Shown here: piece after piece, positions 1 through 13,535 of the stretch
Layout: the number at the start of each line of letters is the position of its first letter
Numbering within the stretch: the stretch's first letter is position 1
Assembly: GCA_026929865.2 (NCBI GenBank)
Contig: CM049413.1
Coordinates: 16,213,501-16,277,500 of the forward strand
DNA: 64,000 nucleotides
Direction: 5' to 3'
From: Hyperoplus lanceolatus
Taxonomy: Eukaryota; Chordata; Actinopteri; Uranoscopiformes; Ammodytidae
Position numbers and translations under genes: made by a program
The notes under the pieces: model-generated
What the model was told of the DNA's origin: nothing
The model's database searches: none
The model's input: only the letters and a program-made list of their open reading frames with translations

Positions 1-2829
1 AGATAAGCAGTTACTATGTTACCGTCTCATTTACATTGTACATCTGCTTGTTTTATCTGTACAAGCATCTTTTATGTTTAATTTAGAAGATGTGGTTTCA
101 CAGAGCCAGGTCAGCTGTTTCCCATTGCTTCCAGAAAAGCAAAGCTAACGTCTAGCTCCTGCATAATATTCAGTACAGATAATGAAAAAGCTTGTTTCTT
201 AAATCGTCTCAAACTATTCCTTTTACACATACTGTATCAGGGTTTGTATGTTACCGCTTCAAATCAGAGTTCAGTAAATCCAATCCTAGTAAGCTTGATC
301 CTGACTTACATCAAATAATAGTTTTTTCCCCCTCCTCCGTTGAGTCACTCATGCCATATGGTGGTCTTCAATTCAAAAGTGTGTAATTGGGCCTTAAGTA
401 ATGTGGCCCCTATCCTGGTCCTGAACACCTGACACAAGAACAGCGACAGATGTTACATCAACTATATGCTGCTGAAAGTTTCAAAAGTAACATATGTTTG
501 ATGATCATACATGATCATTCTGACACGTGAGCTTCAAAGAGCAAATCCTCAAGCATATTTATGAGTCATATTTGAGCAATATGAGATGTGACAGACTGTT
601 CATGAGAGATTATCTAACTAGCATGGGAGGGATGATTCTGCTTCACGGACAATGCAGGAAGTTGATGCATTTCTAGGTTATTGTGTGTAAATGGACTTCA
701 AACACAAAATATCCCTTACAGACAAATTGTGACCGACAAAACTTGTCCAATTGGAAGTTGACATTTTTCCAAACCCAGAGATTTATTTATTCTATTAATA
801 AGCAGTGTACAGAAATGTCTCAATCCCCACTATTTGTGAGAGAATGTGAAATAAGAGTGACTGGAAAGAGGTGAAGCAAGAGCTCTTGAATGCCCAAACC
901 ATATTAAGCAAGAGGCTTGATGTTCATTTGAACTAAATTTTCTCCCCCTTGTCCTTGCTGAGATGAGTGGCGGCCTTGAGCCAAAGGTTGCTTCATTTAA
1001 AGAGTTGCAGAGCAGAGTAGCAGGGGCACTGGCCTGCCACAAGCAGCCACAACATTGGATGGAAGGGGTCAGGCAGCAATTGAAACTTCACAGAATAATG
1101 AGTGATGCCTGCAGGCCACAGACACAGCGACCTGAGCCTTGATTTGGAGCGATGGATGGGAGATTAAGGGGAGACTGAGGCGGAGGAATCCAGAGGGGGA
1201 TCTGCTAACAATGCCGGTAGTCAATCAGGAAACTAATGGAGGTGAGCCAAAACAGATGCTGACTGGCTGCTTAGTCAACAGTGCATTGCCCTTAGGGACA
1301 GAAAATTAAAAAATAAATAAAATAACAAATACCCTTTTTGGTCAACTGGTAAAAGTTGTTGTGAACTTTGGACTGACCTCTGAGCTAAATGGACTGTTTA
1401 TTGATGGGACCAACAGAGCCCTGAGGTGGCAAGGTGAGAGAAATGTTGGGAGATACGGACAGTAAGCACTAAGCAGTCCCATGTGGCTCTGCAGAAATGT
1501 CTCCATCCTGAGGTTTTAGAGACATGCTGAGTTGCTGACAGTTTTATTACCTCGCAGGGCTCAGCGGGATCTTAAGCAACGGAGCGAAAAAAACATTATT
1601 GCATGTTGATGCTCGAAATAGTACACAAACCGTGTTCTGCATTGTACTACCCTTATTGTAAACTAACCCAAATGGTTACAAAGTGTAGATCACTGAATAT
1701 TTCATCAAACAAACATAATTCTGAGCTGAGGAAATAATTTAAAAAGGGGAAATCTGGGAGCAGCTGCTCTGAATATGAGCAGAATCCCATGATGAAAACA
1801 CAGTTCTTGTTCAACTGTGTTGTTGGTCTGTTCTGTACCATCCTGGGTGAGGCACTGCCTCCTCTGTTGCTCTGAGGTTTTTACCGTTACTTTTCCTTTG
1901 TTTTTTCTTATCCGAATCAAGTGTTAAAGGACAGAGGGTTTCGTATGCTGTGAAGATGTTAAAGCCTCCTGAGGCAAATTGATATTTGTTTTATCAGGCT
2001 GTGTAAATCAAAGAATTACGACTTGGCAGCATGGGTCGTAATACTTGTATATAAATGACTAAATATAGTTTTGAACATACGGTATAGTCCTTATTAGAGC
2101 AGCGTGTATACAGTTTTTATTCTGCTGAAGCAAACTAGATTTCAAATGAAATACATTTTATTTTTGACCTTGAGGATCTGTATTAATAAAATAGGTTACA
2201 ATTGCTACACTGGTTCATTATATTCAAAAAGCTCTAAATTTTAAGCTGAAAGTCAGTACTTAACCTCAAAGTTGATGTTCCAGTTCAAATTCAACACACT
2301 GAAATACAGAAGAAAACAATACAATACTAATAATTACAGACTGCAATATTATTCCATTGAACCTTTAATAATTGCCAGCTGAATGTATATTTGCAGACAA
2401 ATAGTCCACACGGAGGACAGAAATTTAGCAGATTACCTTCGCTTTCAGCAAGGCAGTAACTTTCCAGCTAGCTAAAATGTCACAACTGAATCATTCTCAC
2501 CACTGCACAATTGCACTTAAAATTATCTGCCTGAACGGAGAGAGCACTGTGTGAGTGCAAAGTCATGTTACTGTGATTAGGTAACTATTGCCTTCAGTGA
2601 GCCATCCACCAGCCACATTTTGATTTAAAATGTTCTTACATAAAAAGTGATGCTTCAGCATTATTCTGACTGACAGTAAAATCACAATAATGAAATAAAA
2701 AAACAGCAGCTTTACAATAAAACATAACTGCACTACTCATCACACTGACTGATTGGTCTTAGCTGCATTGAAGAAGAAAATACATCGCTCTTCGCTACTC
2801 TTTCCCCAAATTCGTTAACACAACCTTAA

Positions 2830-2831
<2 letters not shown>

Positions 2832-2872
<41 letters not shown>
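2832..2872. repeat. (GT)n microsatellite
   Basis: About 20 uninterrupted GT units. Confidence 0.98.
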
Positions 2873-2875
<3 letters not shown>

Positions 2876-4519
2876 GCGGACAACAGGAAACCATTAGGAA
2901 ACTATTTTCAACACCAAATACGTATTATTTATCAAGTTAATTAAGGGCTCATGACAAGTGAGGCTCTGAAAAAAAGTCTTTTTGCAAGAGGACAAATGAT
3001 TAAAACTTACTATATCAAAAATAAGTCAACGGTTTTGGAAGAAGCTTTTCAAAATCTATTTTTTGTTAAATTTAGTGAATATCTCTTCATGATCTGCTAC
3101 CTGTATGTACTGTGCGAACAAAACCCACATATTGGTGGGTAACTGGACCCATCAAACACTTGAGGAGTCTGACCCTTTTCAATGAATGAGTATTACGGTC
3201 AGACACACCCCCAAACACGCAGGCGCACAGAACTCTCCTTGTTACTTGATGAAAAGCCATAAAACAAGAGGGTTGACATGAACTCTCTCTCAATTTAAGA
3301 CCCAATTTATGACTATTTGGCCAAGCACGTGGGTCCACAGCAGATAATTCAGATGGTTAAAAATGTTCTGTAATGAGTTTCTTCTCTGTGCTGCTTTTCA
3401 TCCATCTGCACTGCCAGATGGTCAGTGCCCATACCACCCATAAAGGAAGTAACAGGACTCTGTGATGACCTGTTTCGGTTATGGTCCAACATATGCCCAC
3501 ATTGACCAGTTGATGCTGCATGGTGCACCATGTTTTTTTTGTGGATTTTCTTTCTTTTGCAACTGTCTTCATATTGTTTGTTTTGTCAGACCAACAGAAA
3601 AGTGCAGTATTGAACATAGAAAGATGGAATTCAGAATATTAATTCAAATGATTACTATTTTGACTCCTTTTTTTACACTTCACTGGTGTTCAAGGAAGAC
3701 AGGGGACTTCAAGGTATCAACTTAAGCTAAACAAAACCAAAACACACAGACAAGCATGGTGCATTCATACAATGTCAGCCAATTGGGTATTCACAATGGT
3801 TCCCAGCACTATGAGCATTTTGGTCCAGATGCAATGAAACTTCTTTTAAATTAGTTAAATGGACTTTATTATTGATAACATTTAGTTGGATGCTTCTGGC
3901 AGCAGTAGTAGCTTGGCAACCATTTTGCAAAAGGTTTGTTGATACTCAGTCAAGTCTTTTCACAAAGTGGTAGAAAAAGATGCGGTTAGAAATGCACAAT
4001 ATTTACGATTCAGGATCACAGCTCAAGAGGATAATGGTTTTCCTGCTTAAGATTAAAGTCTGAACAATATGATGTGCACGGCGCGTCATAAGCTCTGTAT
4101 GCACAGTTTTAAGTTATTGGCTGCAGGCTAAAATAGACCCATGGTTCCAGTGATGTTCCACAACATCACACAATATCAGCATGAGGGCAAGACAACTCAG
4201 AGGGTTTATATAGTTCTATTCTTCTATAATTTTTTTTCGTGTGGCTATAGTCTGAAGTTAGGGGGTCACCGTCATCCCCATACAGCAACTGTTAGAGTCT
4301 GTTTAATGCATAAGGGAGTATGTGAATGCAAGCATGACTGAGTTGGGGACAGCTGTTTCCTGTCACACTCTCATCAAAGTCCATTAAACATGAGGGCTCT
4401 CTGACGGCACTGTGACGTCTGCTATCTAATTACTCCACAGGCCACCACACAGATGAGTTCTGGAGAAGAGAGAGGTGACTAAGCGTGTGTGTTGAAAGTG
4501 TGTGTGGCTAAGTGTAAGG

Positions 4520-4525
<6 letters not shown>

Positions 4526-4551
<26 letters not shown>
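4526..4551. repeat. (GA)n microsatellite
   Basis: About 12 GA units, after a purine-rich lead-in. Confidence 0.95.
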
Positions 4552-5358
4552 TGAGCTTGAACACTAAATGACACCCTTACACTTATCAAGGTCCGACCAG
4601 TGTGTATTTGTTTGTGTATATGTGTGCCTGTGAGTGTGCACAAACTCAGCGAAAAAACACAAGAGTCACCTTGCAGCTATGCCACATGATGAATACACAG
4701 CGAAAAGCGTCACCCTTACTCTAATTACAATACCAGCATGCCCTGATGTCCAACTGTGGCCAATGGAGTGTGTGCGTTTGTGTGTGTGCGTGTGTCCAGC
4801 ATGCAGCATCAGCACCAACTTTCCGGTCTAGTCACCGTTTGCGTGTGTGCAGAATGCCAAGACAGCAGGTACACAGAGATGCAAACCACGACTGAGCGGA
4901 TGACCTAGAATGCTGACTGTGTGCATCTCATGCTACAGAAAAACACCACAGCATCAGTTTACAGACACTGTAACATATATGAGGTGTATCACGGGTTAAA
5001 ATAAGCTTAAGGAAAGGTTTGCATCTGTCATTTCACTGTAGTTTCCTCTGTTGCACATCAGCTGCATTTTAACTTATATTTGTCTTGATGTGAATGTTAT
5101 GTTGTGTTACAATGCACATGGACTTTGGAGTTTGGAATGAAACATCTGTTTTGTAATGTGTGGGCCACACCAGCAGGGCTGCTAAGTTGTAAAAACTCTT
5201 CTAATGTCTATCTCTATCCTTAATAATGATCGTTAAATAAAAGTGCCAGGAGAATGAGGGCTGTGGTTCAAGTTGTGACAGATTTAAAAAAAGCATATAG
5301 TGAGAGCTGTTTAAAGCTGTCATTTCTTTTCACAAGCCTACTATTTGTCCACAGTATT

Positions 5359-5406
5359 GAAACTGTTTTCATTTGAAGATATGAAACTGTTTTCATTTGA
5401 AGATAT
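5359..5406. repeat. 24-base tandem duplication
   Basis: The unit GAAACTGTTTTCATTTGAAG plus ATAT occurs twice without change, head to tail. Confidence 0.95.
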
Positions 5407-7251
5407 GAATTCATATGAAGAATCTTGATCAGATGAGGATGAAAACCGGAAAAAGTCAAAGGCTTATTTCTTTTGTGCTTTCAAATTATGGTAACTACAT
5501 TTTAGCATTTTAGCATGCTGAGTCAGAGGACAGAGGGAGAGCGAGGGAAAGCAGAGCGGGAAAAAAAATGTAGCAAATCCATTAGAGCCCTGGACCAAGA
5601 CACGTATCCAACACATTTAGAAGTAAATCTGTTTCCACAGATTTATATGTTTTTGAGTCAATAATGCTTGTGCAACCGCATTTAGCTGTGAACTTTTCTA
5701 TAGAGACAGAGCTTCCCCGAGGTTGCATTTATCAAAAATACAAAACACAGGCTAAATCCTTCACATCTCAACACTTAATATGTTTGGCCTACAGAACAAA
5801 CCATAATAATGCACATCATGCCAGATTCCTTTGCAGGGAAATAGGAAATCAAGACGGTGTGAGTCATGCTCATAGACACAAACACCCAATCTGTCTCAGT
5901 TTGCCCGAATGCATTAACATAATTGTTTGACCTTTGATAGGGTCTGTTACTAACGGTGTTTTGGGGTAAAAACAGCTACAGCTTGTTGAGAGCACGGTGT
6001 GGGGTTTAGTTTCTGGGAAAGAAAAGTTAAAAGTGGGGGAAAGCTGGAGACAGTGTGATGGTAAATTACAGACAAGTAGAGATAACATGCAAGTAAAAAA
6101 GAGGGTGGCAGTGCTGTCATTGGATGGGTGGTGTTTCATTCCCCGCACCACTTCAGTCCACCAAGGATTGATGAGAGCTGACAGGGGACAGAGAGTGCCT
6201 GAAAAACTTCAAGAGTGCTAAGAAAACGTGAGATTCCGAAGCACCGACCTGTCAAGTTTGTTGCAGTTAGTGCACTCCAATTTAAAAACCTTTTGCTGGT
6301 ATATGCCTGAGGCTACCAAGCGGAAAACCCTGCAAAATGCTCCCCACCCTTTATAACAAGGCTTCAACTGACAACCGTGTGAAGTGGCTGCTGCCTGCAA
6401 AATAGATCCTCATGTGACGGATTGAGGGATACTTGGGATTCTATGCTTGGCCTCCCCTCCTCCTATAGCTATAAGCCACATGGTTGGCCATTGAGATTTA
6501 CGGGAGGGATTAGCAGCTAAAACCTCCAGGCTTAACCAGTCATTTCTAATGGGATCAATTTCCAAGCTAATATTCAGCTAACACTCATGTTAGCACACTA
6601 ATGTTTGATCTCCAACATAAATTCTTATCCCACTGATACTTCATTAGTGCAAGCAACTGCTTAGAGAGGGAGTCATCTGATAAATGAGGTAGGACACAAA
6701 CATATCATGGAAGGTAGAATACAGGCATCATCATTAAGGATGCACTTCATGTTATGATAAGAAAATTAAGTATGGAAAATTACTTGATTTGGATTTATTA
6801 AGCAACCACTCAGAAAGAAATATTCTTGTTCATATTTTGCCCTGAACTGCTAATGCCATCCTATTAATTACTGAATAATGTGTTTAATTGTCAACATGTC
6901 AGTGGTTCAGAAATGTAATTAATCCAATTAAAGTGATGCTCAAAGTCTGTTGAGTTTGAAACACTATTATATACAGTATATATATCCCTACAGGCTTGAC
7001 AAGGCGGATGTGTTTAGATTTGAGTTATGAAGTAGAACTGCAGCTAACTATCCATGGCTTTGTGTTAGGTAACAAGTCAATTAAAATCCATGTCTCAATT
7101 AATCTAAAGTATCACAACAGCCAGACTGGCTGTCCCAGAAAATATTCTACTTAATAAGAGTACCTTATCTTAACAAATCTATACAAATTCAAATAAATGA
7201 AAACCATTATCTTTCAGGTGCATGTCTTTAGAGTAAAATAAAAAACATGTA

Positions 7252-7440
7252 GGGGGCGCCCTTAGTTCAGTTGGTAGGGCGTCCCCCCCATAGGCCTCGG
7301 CCAGAAGCGGACCCGGGTTCGATTTCAGCCCGCGGTCGTTCTCTGCATGTCACTCCCCTCTCTGCCCCATTTCAACTCTGTCTCTACACTGTCAATAAAG
7401 CATAAAAAATGCCAAAAAATATCTTAAAAAAATATTAAAA
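7252..7440 (+). mobile_element. tRNA-derived SINE, copy 1
   Basis: The head has a tRNA-like A box (TTAGTTCAGTTGG) and B box (GGGTTCGATTTC, 7315-7326). The body runs through CTCTGCATGTCACTCCCCTC to a 3' end with CAATAAAGCATAAAAAATGCC and an A-rich tail. Flanking direct repeats, about 14 bases ending acatgt, lie at 7237-7251 and 7441-7454 with one A indel. It matches copy 2 at 26167 along its length and looks like a widespread fish SINE type. It is not a working tRNA. Confidence 0.88.
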
Positions 7441-7836
7441 AAATAAAAACATGTTTGTATCTTAAAAAAAGAGAAACGATGAATAATAAAACATTTTGTT
7501 TGCAGTAGATACTGTTATATGTATACATTGGACAGACATCCCAAGAATCATGTTCACTTCTCAAACAGACTGATTATAGAAATGTTCAAGAGGATGACAG
7601 AATAATATGATGCAAGACTGCTTAAAAACTACAGCTACAATATTATAGCACATTTTTGAAAACTGAGAATCGGAGATTGCTACTTACATTTCAACTAACC
7701 ATGAAAATTCATCATGACCATGACTGTGGGCATGTACAGTTAGTGCTGGTATAGGTGTTAAAAGCTTATCTCAGTAACACACTATGGGCCAGTCCAAACG
7801 CATCACAACATTTCAATCTCACACCATGGCCTTTCT

Positions 7837-7842
<6 letters not shown>

Positions 7843-7876
<34 letters not shown>
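7843..7876. repeat. (GT)n microsatellite
   Basis: About 17 units, preceded by a GTGC variant. Confidence 0.97.
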
Positions 7877-7877
<1 letters not shown>

Positions 7878-10805
7878 TGTTGTTGTTTTTATCAGAGCAC
7901 AGCAGGCAACTGAGGAATGTTATTACAGTGGGATATGGCCAGTTAATGAGTTTGGATGACTGTGAATAACCTGCTGGGTTTGGACATAGTGTATGTTCAC
8001 ACAGACACACACATGAACGCAAACACAGTGCCTACATAGATCGCCTTGTATATTCAGTGTTACTTGTGAACCCAATGGGTTGTAGCCTTTACCATTGTAG
8101 ATCTTATTTGGTTATAATAGCAGGACAAAACCATCAATTTGAGACAGGCAATCTGATGTGTAAAAATACTATATTCAGGACATACATAATGTCACTGCAG
8201 GGCTGCAGACTAAAACCGATTCATTCTTGTTTCAGAAGGTAATTGCTAAGCATCCAAAGAGGAAGAACTCTAAACCTTAATCCTTTCCTTGAGAAAAAAA
8301 GAAGGAAAAATCAATAATTATAACTAAATCCAATTATTTTTTATGATGTAAGAGCCACGATGTACAATGGAGCTGTCCATTGTGCTGAATAACTTAACTC
8401 TTTGTTCTGACCTTGGCTGATGGCTTTATGACTGAAGACACAGACACAATTATAAGGACATCATGTGACTGTGAGTCTGGTCTGGAGCCTGCCCAGAGCT
8501 GCTTCTGTGTGTATAGTGTGTACATGCATGGGCCGGATCTCTCTTCGGGCTAAATGTGTGCTTGTGTCCATGCCCCGACCTGCCATAGCTCGCCACCCAG
8601 CTCTCCATCTCAGCGGCGTGATGCCACACCGTGAATCATCAAGCAGGGCCATTACTCACCATGCCTGGCCCCTTCAAAATAACTTTATAAATATTCCATG
8701 GGCTGGCTTAAACAGGAGAGCCTTGGCGCCTCACAGACGCAGATGCCATTAAGGCCCATGTTCCAGCAGAAAAATGGTGGGACAATTAATCTTTTAGGAT
8801 CTCAAGCAGGGCAACGATAAATGCAGAAGTTATTGAAAGAGATAGAGAGAGACAGTAAGTGTATGGATTAATGGATGAAGGAGAGAGAGAGAGAGAGGAC
8901 TGAAAGAGTGTCACCTGGACGGCATTATGAATTATGTAGAATCTAGCAGCACTGACAGCTGATTCAATATCTGAACAACAACCGAAAGGGAAAATGTCAA
9001 AACATCTCAAAACAAAGACAGTGCTAAATGGAAAAGATTCTTGAGTGGCTTCTCTGTTATTTATATTCCATGTAGATAGATGCTACTTGCTTGTGTATTG
9101 GTGTAATCTTTCTTTTTGTCAAATTCCGAGATTAGAAACAGACAGGCATTTAAGCGTGAAAAAAGATCACAAGTCTGAGAAGCACAGATGTTCTTTAGAC
9201 CCAAAGAGAGGAAATAAAGAGGGAGCCTGAGAGAGGGAATGAAGAGAGAAACATTCAGGAAGAGAGCAGAGCAGAAAGAAAACCTTAACAGCCACCAGCA
9301 AATCCTGCATCCCACTGTGTTTCATCCCCTTAGGAAACAAGAAGAGAAGGTCTGGCCTCTGTCAGAGCCATGTTACCATCTCACACAGGCAGAGAGAGCA
9401 AATGAGCCAATCAGACGTCACCACCATTGCCATTAATCCACTGTCTCTTTCTTCTGCCTTTATCCACAGGGGAACAACGAGAGGAAAATGTTTTTCTTTT
9501 TTCTGTACCAAGGGTTTTGACTAGTTTCATAGGAACAGTTCCTGAAATACAACCATGACTTGGAGAATTACAGAGTGTTTGCCTTCTGGTTTGCTTTACA
9601 GAAGTGTCCATCAGCAGTTTAGCTCTGCACTATGAAACATTTAAAGGTTACAGCTACCTCGATAGCTATACCACCTAGCTTTTGCACGCTTTGCATCTTC
9701 AGCTGCATTTAATTAGTTTAGCATGCTAGCATGCACACACTTGTCAATACGCATAAACACAAAGTCCTGGTGAGGGTGATGTGTGTTCCTGTAGTTTGGT
9801 AAGTATTTGACATAAACCAAAGAATTTGACGGATGGGCAATCTTCGAAACCACAGGTGTAAATTATGGATGAATTCCATGTAGCTGAGCATACTAGCTCA
9901 CCGTCATCATAACACCAATGGAAATGTGACAATGCCATCCCTTGAGCTGCCAGTCTGGAATAAAATCATATAAGGCCAAGGGCACTATATAGAACGAAGA
10001 GAAAAAGAAACGGTTGGTATGCCATTGTTTCACTTTGAGTGATTGGGGGATAATGCAACATAGTTTCTCATATTATTCAGACTCAAATAACACCCTATCA
10101 AAACTGGTAAAACGTTACAAAGGCACAGACACACCCTCCAACATCCTCATTAGTGTCAGGTAATTCATTGTTTCTCTGTTGAAAGGTCAACTGAGTGATG
10201 GTGGTTTGTGTAGAGCCCAGACTCATTTCTCTCCCTGCTTGCAAATGGGAAAATACACACTCATGCCCCTATATTACACGTCACACACACATAAACAGTT
10301 TTTCTAATGACCGGCTGTTATTCACAAAGCATTTACAACACCTGCCAGGCCCATGTTACATAAATCCTACTCATACATTTATTAGGGCAAGTTAATGTGT
10401 TTTTATTTTATTTGAATGCCTTTGTATAGAATTTTTTAACTGTGCGGCCATACATGACCTACTTTTGTATATCTTCTGAATCTTGTCCTGTAGGTGTGTA
10501 CATGCTGTTAATTATGGCATCAGACAGTATCTTGTATAGATAGGTCATTCTCTGTTTGTTATAGATTCACCTTACCAATTTTTATCCTCCCCCCCCACTT
10601 TACACACACTCAAGCAGATAAACACACTATACCACATCTTTATATCACATCATAAATATTAACGGTGGGTTCAGTCTCCCGGGCTAAAAGCCTGAGTAAA
10701 GAGGACAATATACAGCCGCTGGGAATAACAAGGCCCAGAATGTCGAGTCAATGTCACTGCTAGGATCTGCAGGGAAGTTTTAGTGTCATAACACAATCTC
10801 GTCTT

Positions 10806-10828
10806 ATAATAATAATAATAATACCACC

Positions 10829-10874
<46 letters not shown>
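10806..10874. repeat. (AAT)n microsatellite
   Basis: About 20 trinucleotide units with one interruption (ACCACC near 10824). Confidence 0.97.
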
Positions 10875-11034
10875 GAAAATGCTATTTTCTCATGAAAAAA
10901 AGTTGAAAAACGTTAACTTAAACATGGAAAGCAGCATAATCACAGTATAGTGGGGCAAAAGGTTGGTTGCAAATTCATGTTCATATCTTTTAAGTGAGTT
11001 ATGTGAAATCCTGCTCTGGCCCCCCAGGCTCCAT

Positions 11035-11480
11035 TTAAAGGCCCGGACACACCGGCCCGATAATCGCCGTCGTAGAGTCTGGAGGGGGCGGGGACACGAA
11101 ATCTGTTTGGTGTGTGCCGAGAAATCGGTCGTCGTAGATGTCGTCGCGCAGTCTTTCAGTTGGAGCAATTTGATTGGTGGAGGGCTAGCGAATCAGTGAA
11201 GCCCGGAAGTGAGGCGGGTAGCACAAACAGCTAACAACAGCTAGCTATTGTTTTAATGTGTTTGTTTGTTTCGTTCAGCGAGTACTCACATGCGTCAACC
11301 CTTGTTGACTGCTCGACACCATGCTCGACACTCTCTGCTAAAAATGGTGCTCTTTAGTCTTTATGGTCCATAAATATAAATACGTATTTCTATCTATGTT
11401 TATGGTCTAGAGAGCTTTCCCATCATTTCCGGCTTCCGTATTTTTTTGTGCCGCAATACAGATTAGCGCCGCCTGCTGTT
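11035..11480. other. GC-rich, CpG-rich repeat-like block
   Basis: It begins AAAGGCCCGGACACACCGGC and contains CGCCGTCGTAGAG and its relative GGTCGTCGTAGATGTCGTCG, against an AT-rich background. It resembles the end of a fish DNA transposon, but no matching opposite end was found. No gene. Confidence 0.35.
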
Positions 11481-12985
11481 ATGGAGACATTACGTCCTAT
11501 TCATAATGGTTGCCTTGCATTTATAGCAGGGATTTGGCTCTCTTGCATAAGCCTTTCGACTACATGCTACAGAAAATCCTTAGAGATAAAGACGTTTCCC
11601 TATTTGTGTCTGGTTGCTTAAGCTGCATTTTGATATGGATGAGGCCAAAGTGATATTTTTAAGAGAGACCAAAGGGAAGCAATTTCAGTTCGCTAAGAGA
11701 GGAGATCAAAAGGCCATGTGCAGTGGAGAACACTCGGATACAAACTAATGAAACACTCAGAATAAAAATAAAGCCCGGAGAAAAACCACACAGGAGAAAA
11801 AACATGATGGAAAAAGGAAGAGTCAGTGGATCATTAAAATAAGGAAAACTTAGGAAAGCTAGTTTGTCATGTCAGATAGCAGCACAGTAGGATATATGAC
11901 TGTATCGCTCACCTTTATTTGTTTAATAAAGTAGTGTTCACAGCATCTTTGTGGTTGTGATAATAAATGTAAATGCATCTGCCTTTACCCACTATGTTCT
12001 GACAATTTCACGAGGGCAGGGAGGAAGATGGAGACATTTTGCCTTCAAGCAGAGTCTGGCAGAGATAAGAGCATATTAAAAAAGGACAAGTAAATTACAA
12101 AAGGCTTAGAAAAGTAAAAAAAAAAAAATAATCCTCCTTTTATCTTGAATTGAAACCTAGCCTGGCACTTTTATCAGCAAAGTTAAGGACATGGATGAGA
12201 TAATTTGAACTGATTTTCTTTAAAAGGCAAAGATACAGGACTGGACGCTCTTTTTTTCGTGGAATAATGTCCGATGTCCCTGCTGGAATTTGAGAGTGAG
12301 GAACCCTGCAATGCAGCCAAGTCTAAATCCTCTAAGAAAAGAGAAAAACCATGAGCAGATGAAAAGGACACATTGTTTTTCAAACTGAGCTTAGAATGCT
12401 GTCTCCTTCCCTACAGGGAACAGCAGGGTTCAGTCTGGAGCAGAACTGAGACCGACACGCCCATTCCAACAAGCAAAGACAAATGAATGGTCATCAATTT
12501 ATAGTGGACGTGGGCACAGCATCTTTCTCTGTGTCTGATAGGCGGTAGGTATATTAGGCCAAAGGGGCTAAATGGGGCTGAGGTGCATCACTAAATAATG
12601 AACTCCTGGCATCACAATCATGCCTTTTGAGTTTCCATGCGGCTCAACTCGCTTATTTTGGTAACCATTTCCAACTTTTGACAATGGAAACACAAATAAT
12701 GCATGCTGATCCGCACCGAACCGCACTGCTCAGTGGAAACAAGGATTTACTGAGCACTGTTTTATGTTTATCATTGAGGGATGTGTGATTTTGTGTTCGG
12801 TGTCTGTATTTGTGTGCACATAAGTAAATGCATCAATGTGGGTAAAGCAGTCCCTGAAATATTTGTCCTACTGTACCTCCTTCTGAAGAGACGCTGTGAG
12901 CAAAACAAGTTCAGTGAGATGTGTGTGTGTGTCTGTGTGTGTGTGAGTGTGTGCGCACGTGCGTGTGTGTCTGCTGGTAACTTAC

Positions 12986-13094
12986 GAAGCTCCCCCACTT
13001 TCAGAATCTCACAGAGCATCTTGGTTAGCTCTATGCTGCTGCGGCCGAACGGACACTCGTGCTTGTCTTCTCGACTGCTGTTCTCCAGGACGAT
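12986..13094 (-). CDS. elmo1: elmo1 coding exon 14, last exon in the window
   Basis: This 109-base exon encodes [20 protein letters not shown] then [16 protein letters not shown] (residues 397-432) and the first base of the next Pro codon. The acceptor is gtttctag, the donor C|gtaagt. The next exon should start with the PSE...FHPMFFTHDRSFEE part of the ELMO domain; I searched by eye down to base 1 and did not find it. Confidence 0.97.
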
Positions 13095-13124
13095 CTAGAA
13101 ACACAATCAAATAAGCCGGAAAAG

Positions 13125-13260
13125 CCCTATAACTTCTGGATCTTAGGTAATGATACCGCATGTACAATCTGGTCAGAAATCCCTTATGTATACAAGAACC
13201 CTATAACTTCTGGATATTAGATATGACCCCTTCATTCTCAATCTGTAGAAATCCCTGCTA
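13125..13260. repeat. 74-base degenerate tandem duplication
   Basis: CCCTATAACTTCTGGATCTTAG at 13125 recurs at 13199 with one change; AATCTGGTCAGAAATCCCT recurs 74 bases later as AATCTGTAGAAATCCCT. It starts 31 bases from the acceptor of elmo1 exon 14. Confidence 0.85.
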
Positions 13261-13445
13261 TGTCATACAGGCCTGTGCTCTTACATTGCCACAGTATCTT
13301 TGAAACTAGGAGTTGTCAAAGACAGAAATGTTCAAGTCCTACAAGTAGGAGCTTTAGAGACTTTAAAAAAAAAACAAATTTAGAGTAGACGCCCTGGCAA
13401 AGGTATGTGCTCTCTAGGTAATTTGTGTTTATAAGTATATATAAC

Positions 13446-13535
13446 CCCTGCCCTCGCCCAATGCAGCTGGGATTGGCTCCAGCCCCCCCCGCGACCCCTA
13501 ACGGGACAAGCGGTAGAAGATGGATGGATGGATGG
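13446..13535 (+). mobile_element. RTE/Rex3-type LINE, 90-base 3' fragment
   Basis: The sequence contains GCAGCTGGGATTGGCTCCAG and ends in GATGGATGGATGGATGG, the tail I associate with fish RTE/Rex3 elements. A perfect 13-base direct repeat AAGTATATATAAC flanks it (13433-13445 and 13536-13548), so this is a real, severely 5'-truncated insertion. Confidence 0.82.

Larger units (their letters stand above)
1..12985 (-). other. elmo1 intron 14, partial; no gene recognised
   Basis: At least 12,985 bases lie between the last seen exon and the window edge. The stretch contains (GT)n at 2832, (GA)n at 4526, a 24-base tandem pair at 5359, one SINE at 7252, (GT)n at 7843, (AAT)n at 10806 and a GC-rich block at about 11035-11480. 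No other coding exon, RNA gene or complete transposon was recognised on either strand. Confidence 0.6.

Noticed and set aside
7252-7326. Possible tRNA gene
   Set aside because: A and B boxes are present, but a body, A-rich tail and target duplications follow, and the copy at 26167 is the same; it is a SINE head.
8461-8752. Overlapping 63- and 95-codon frames on opposite strands
   Set aside because: No family resemblance; reported only as a possible conserved noncoding block.
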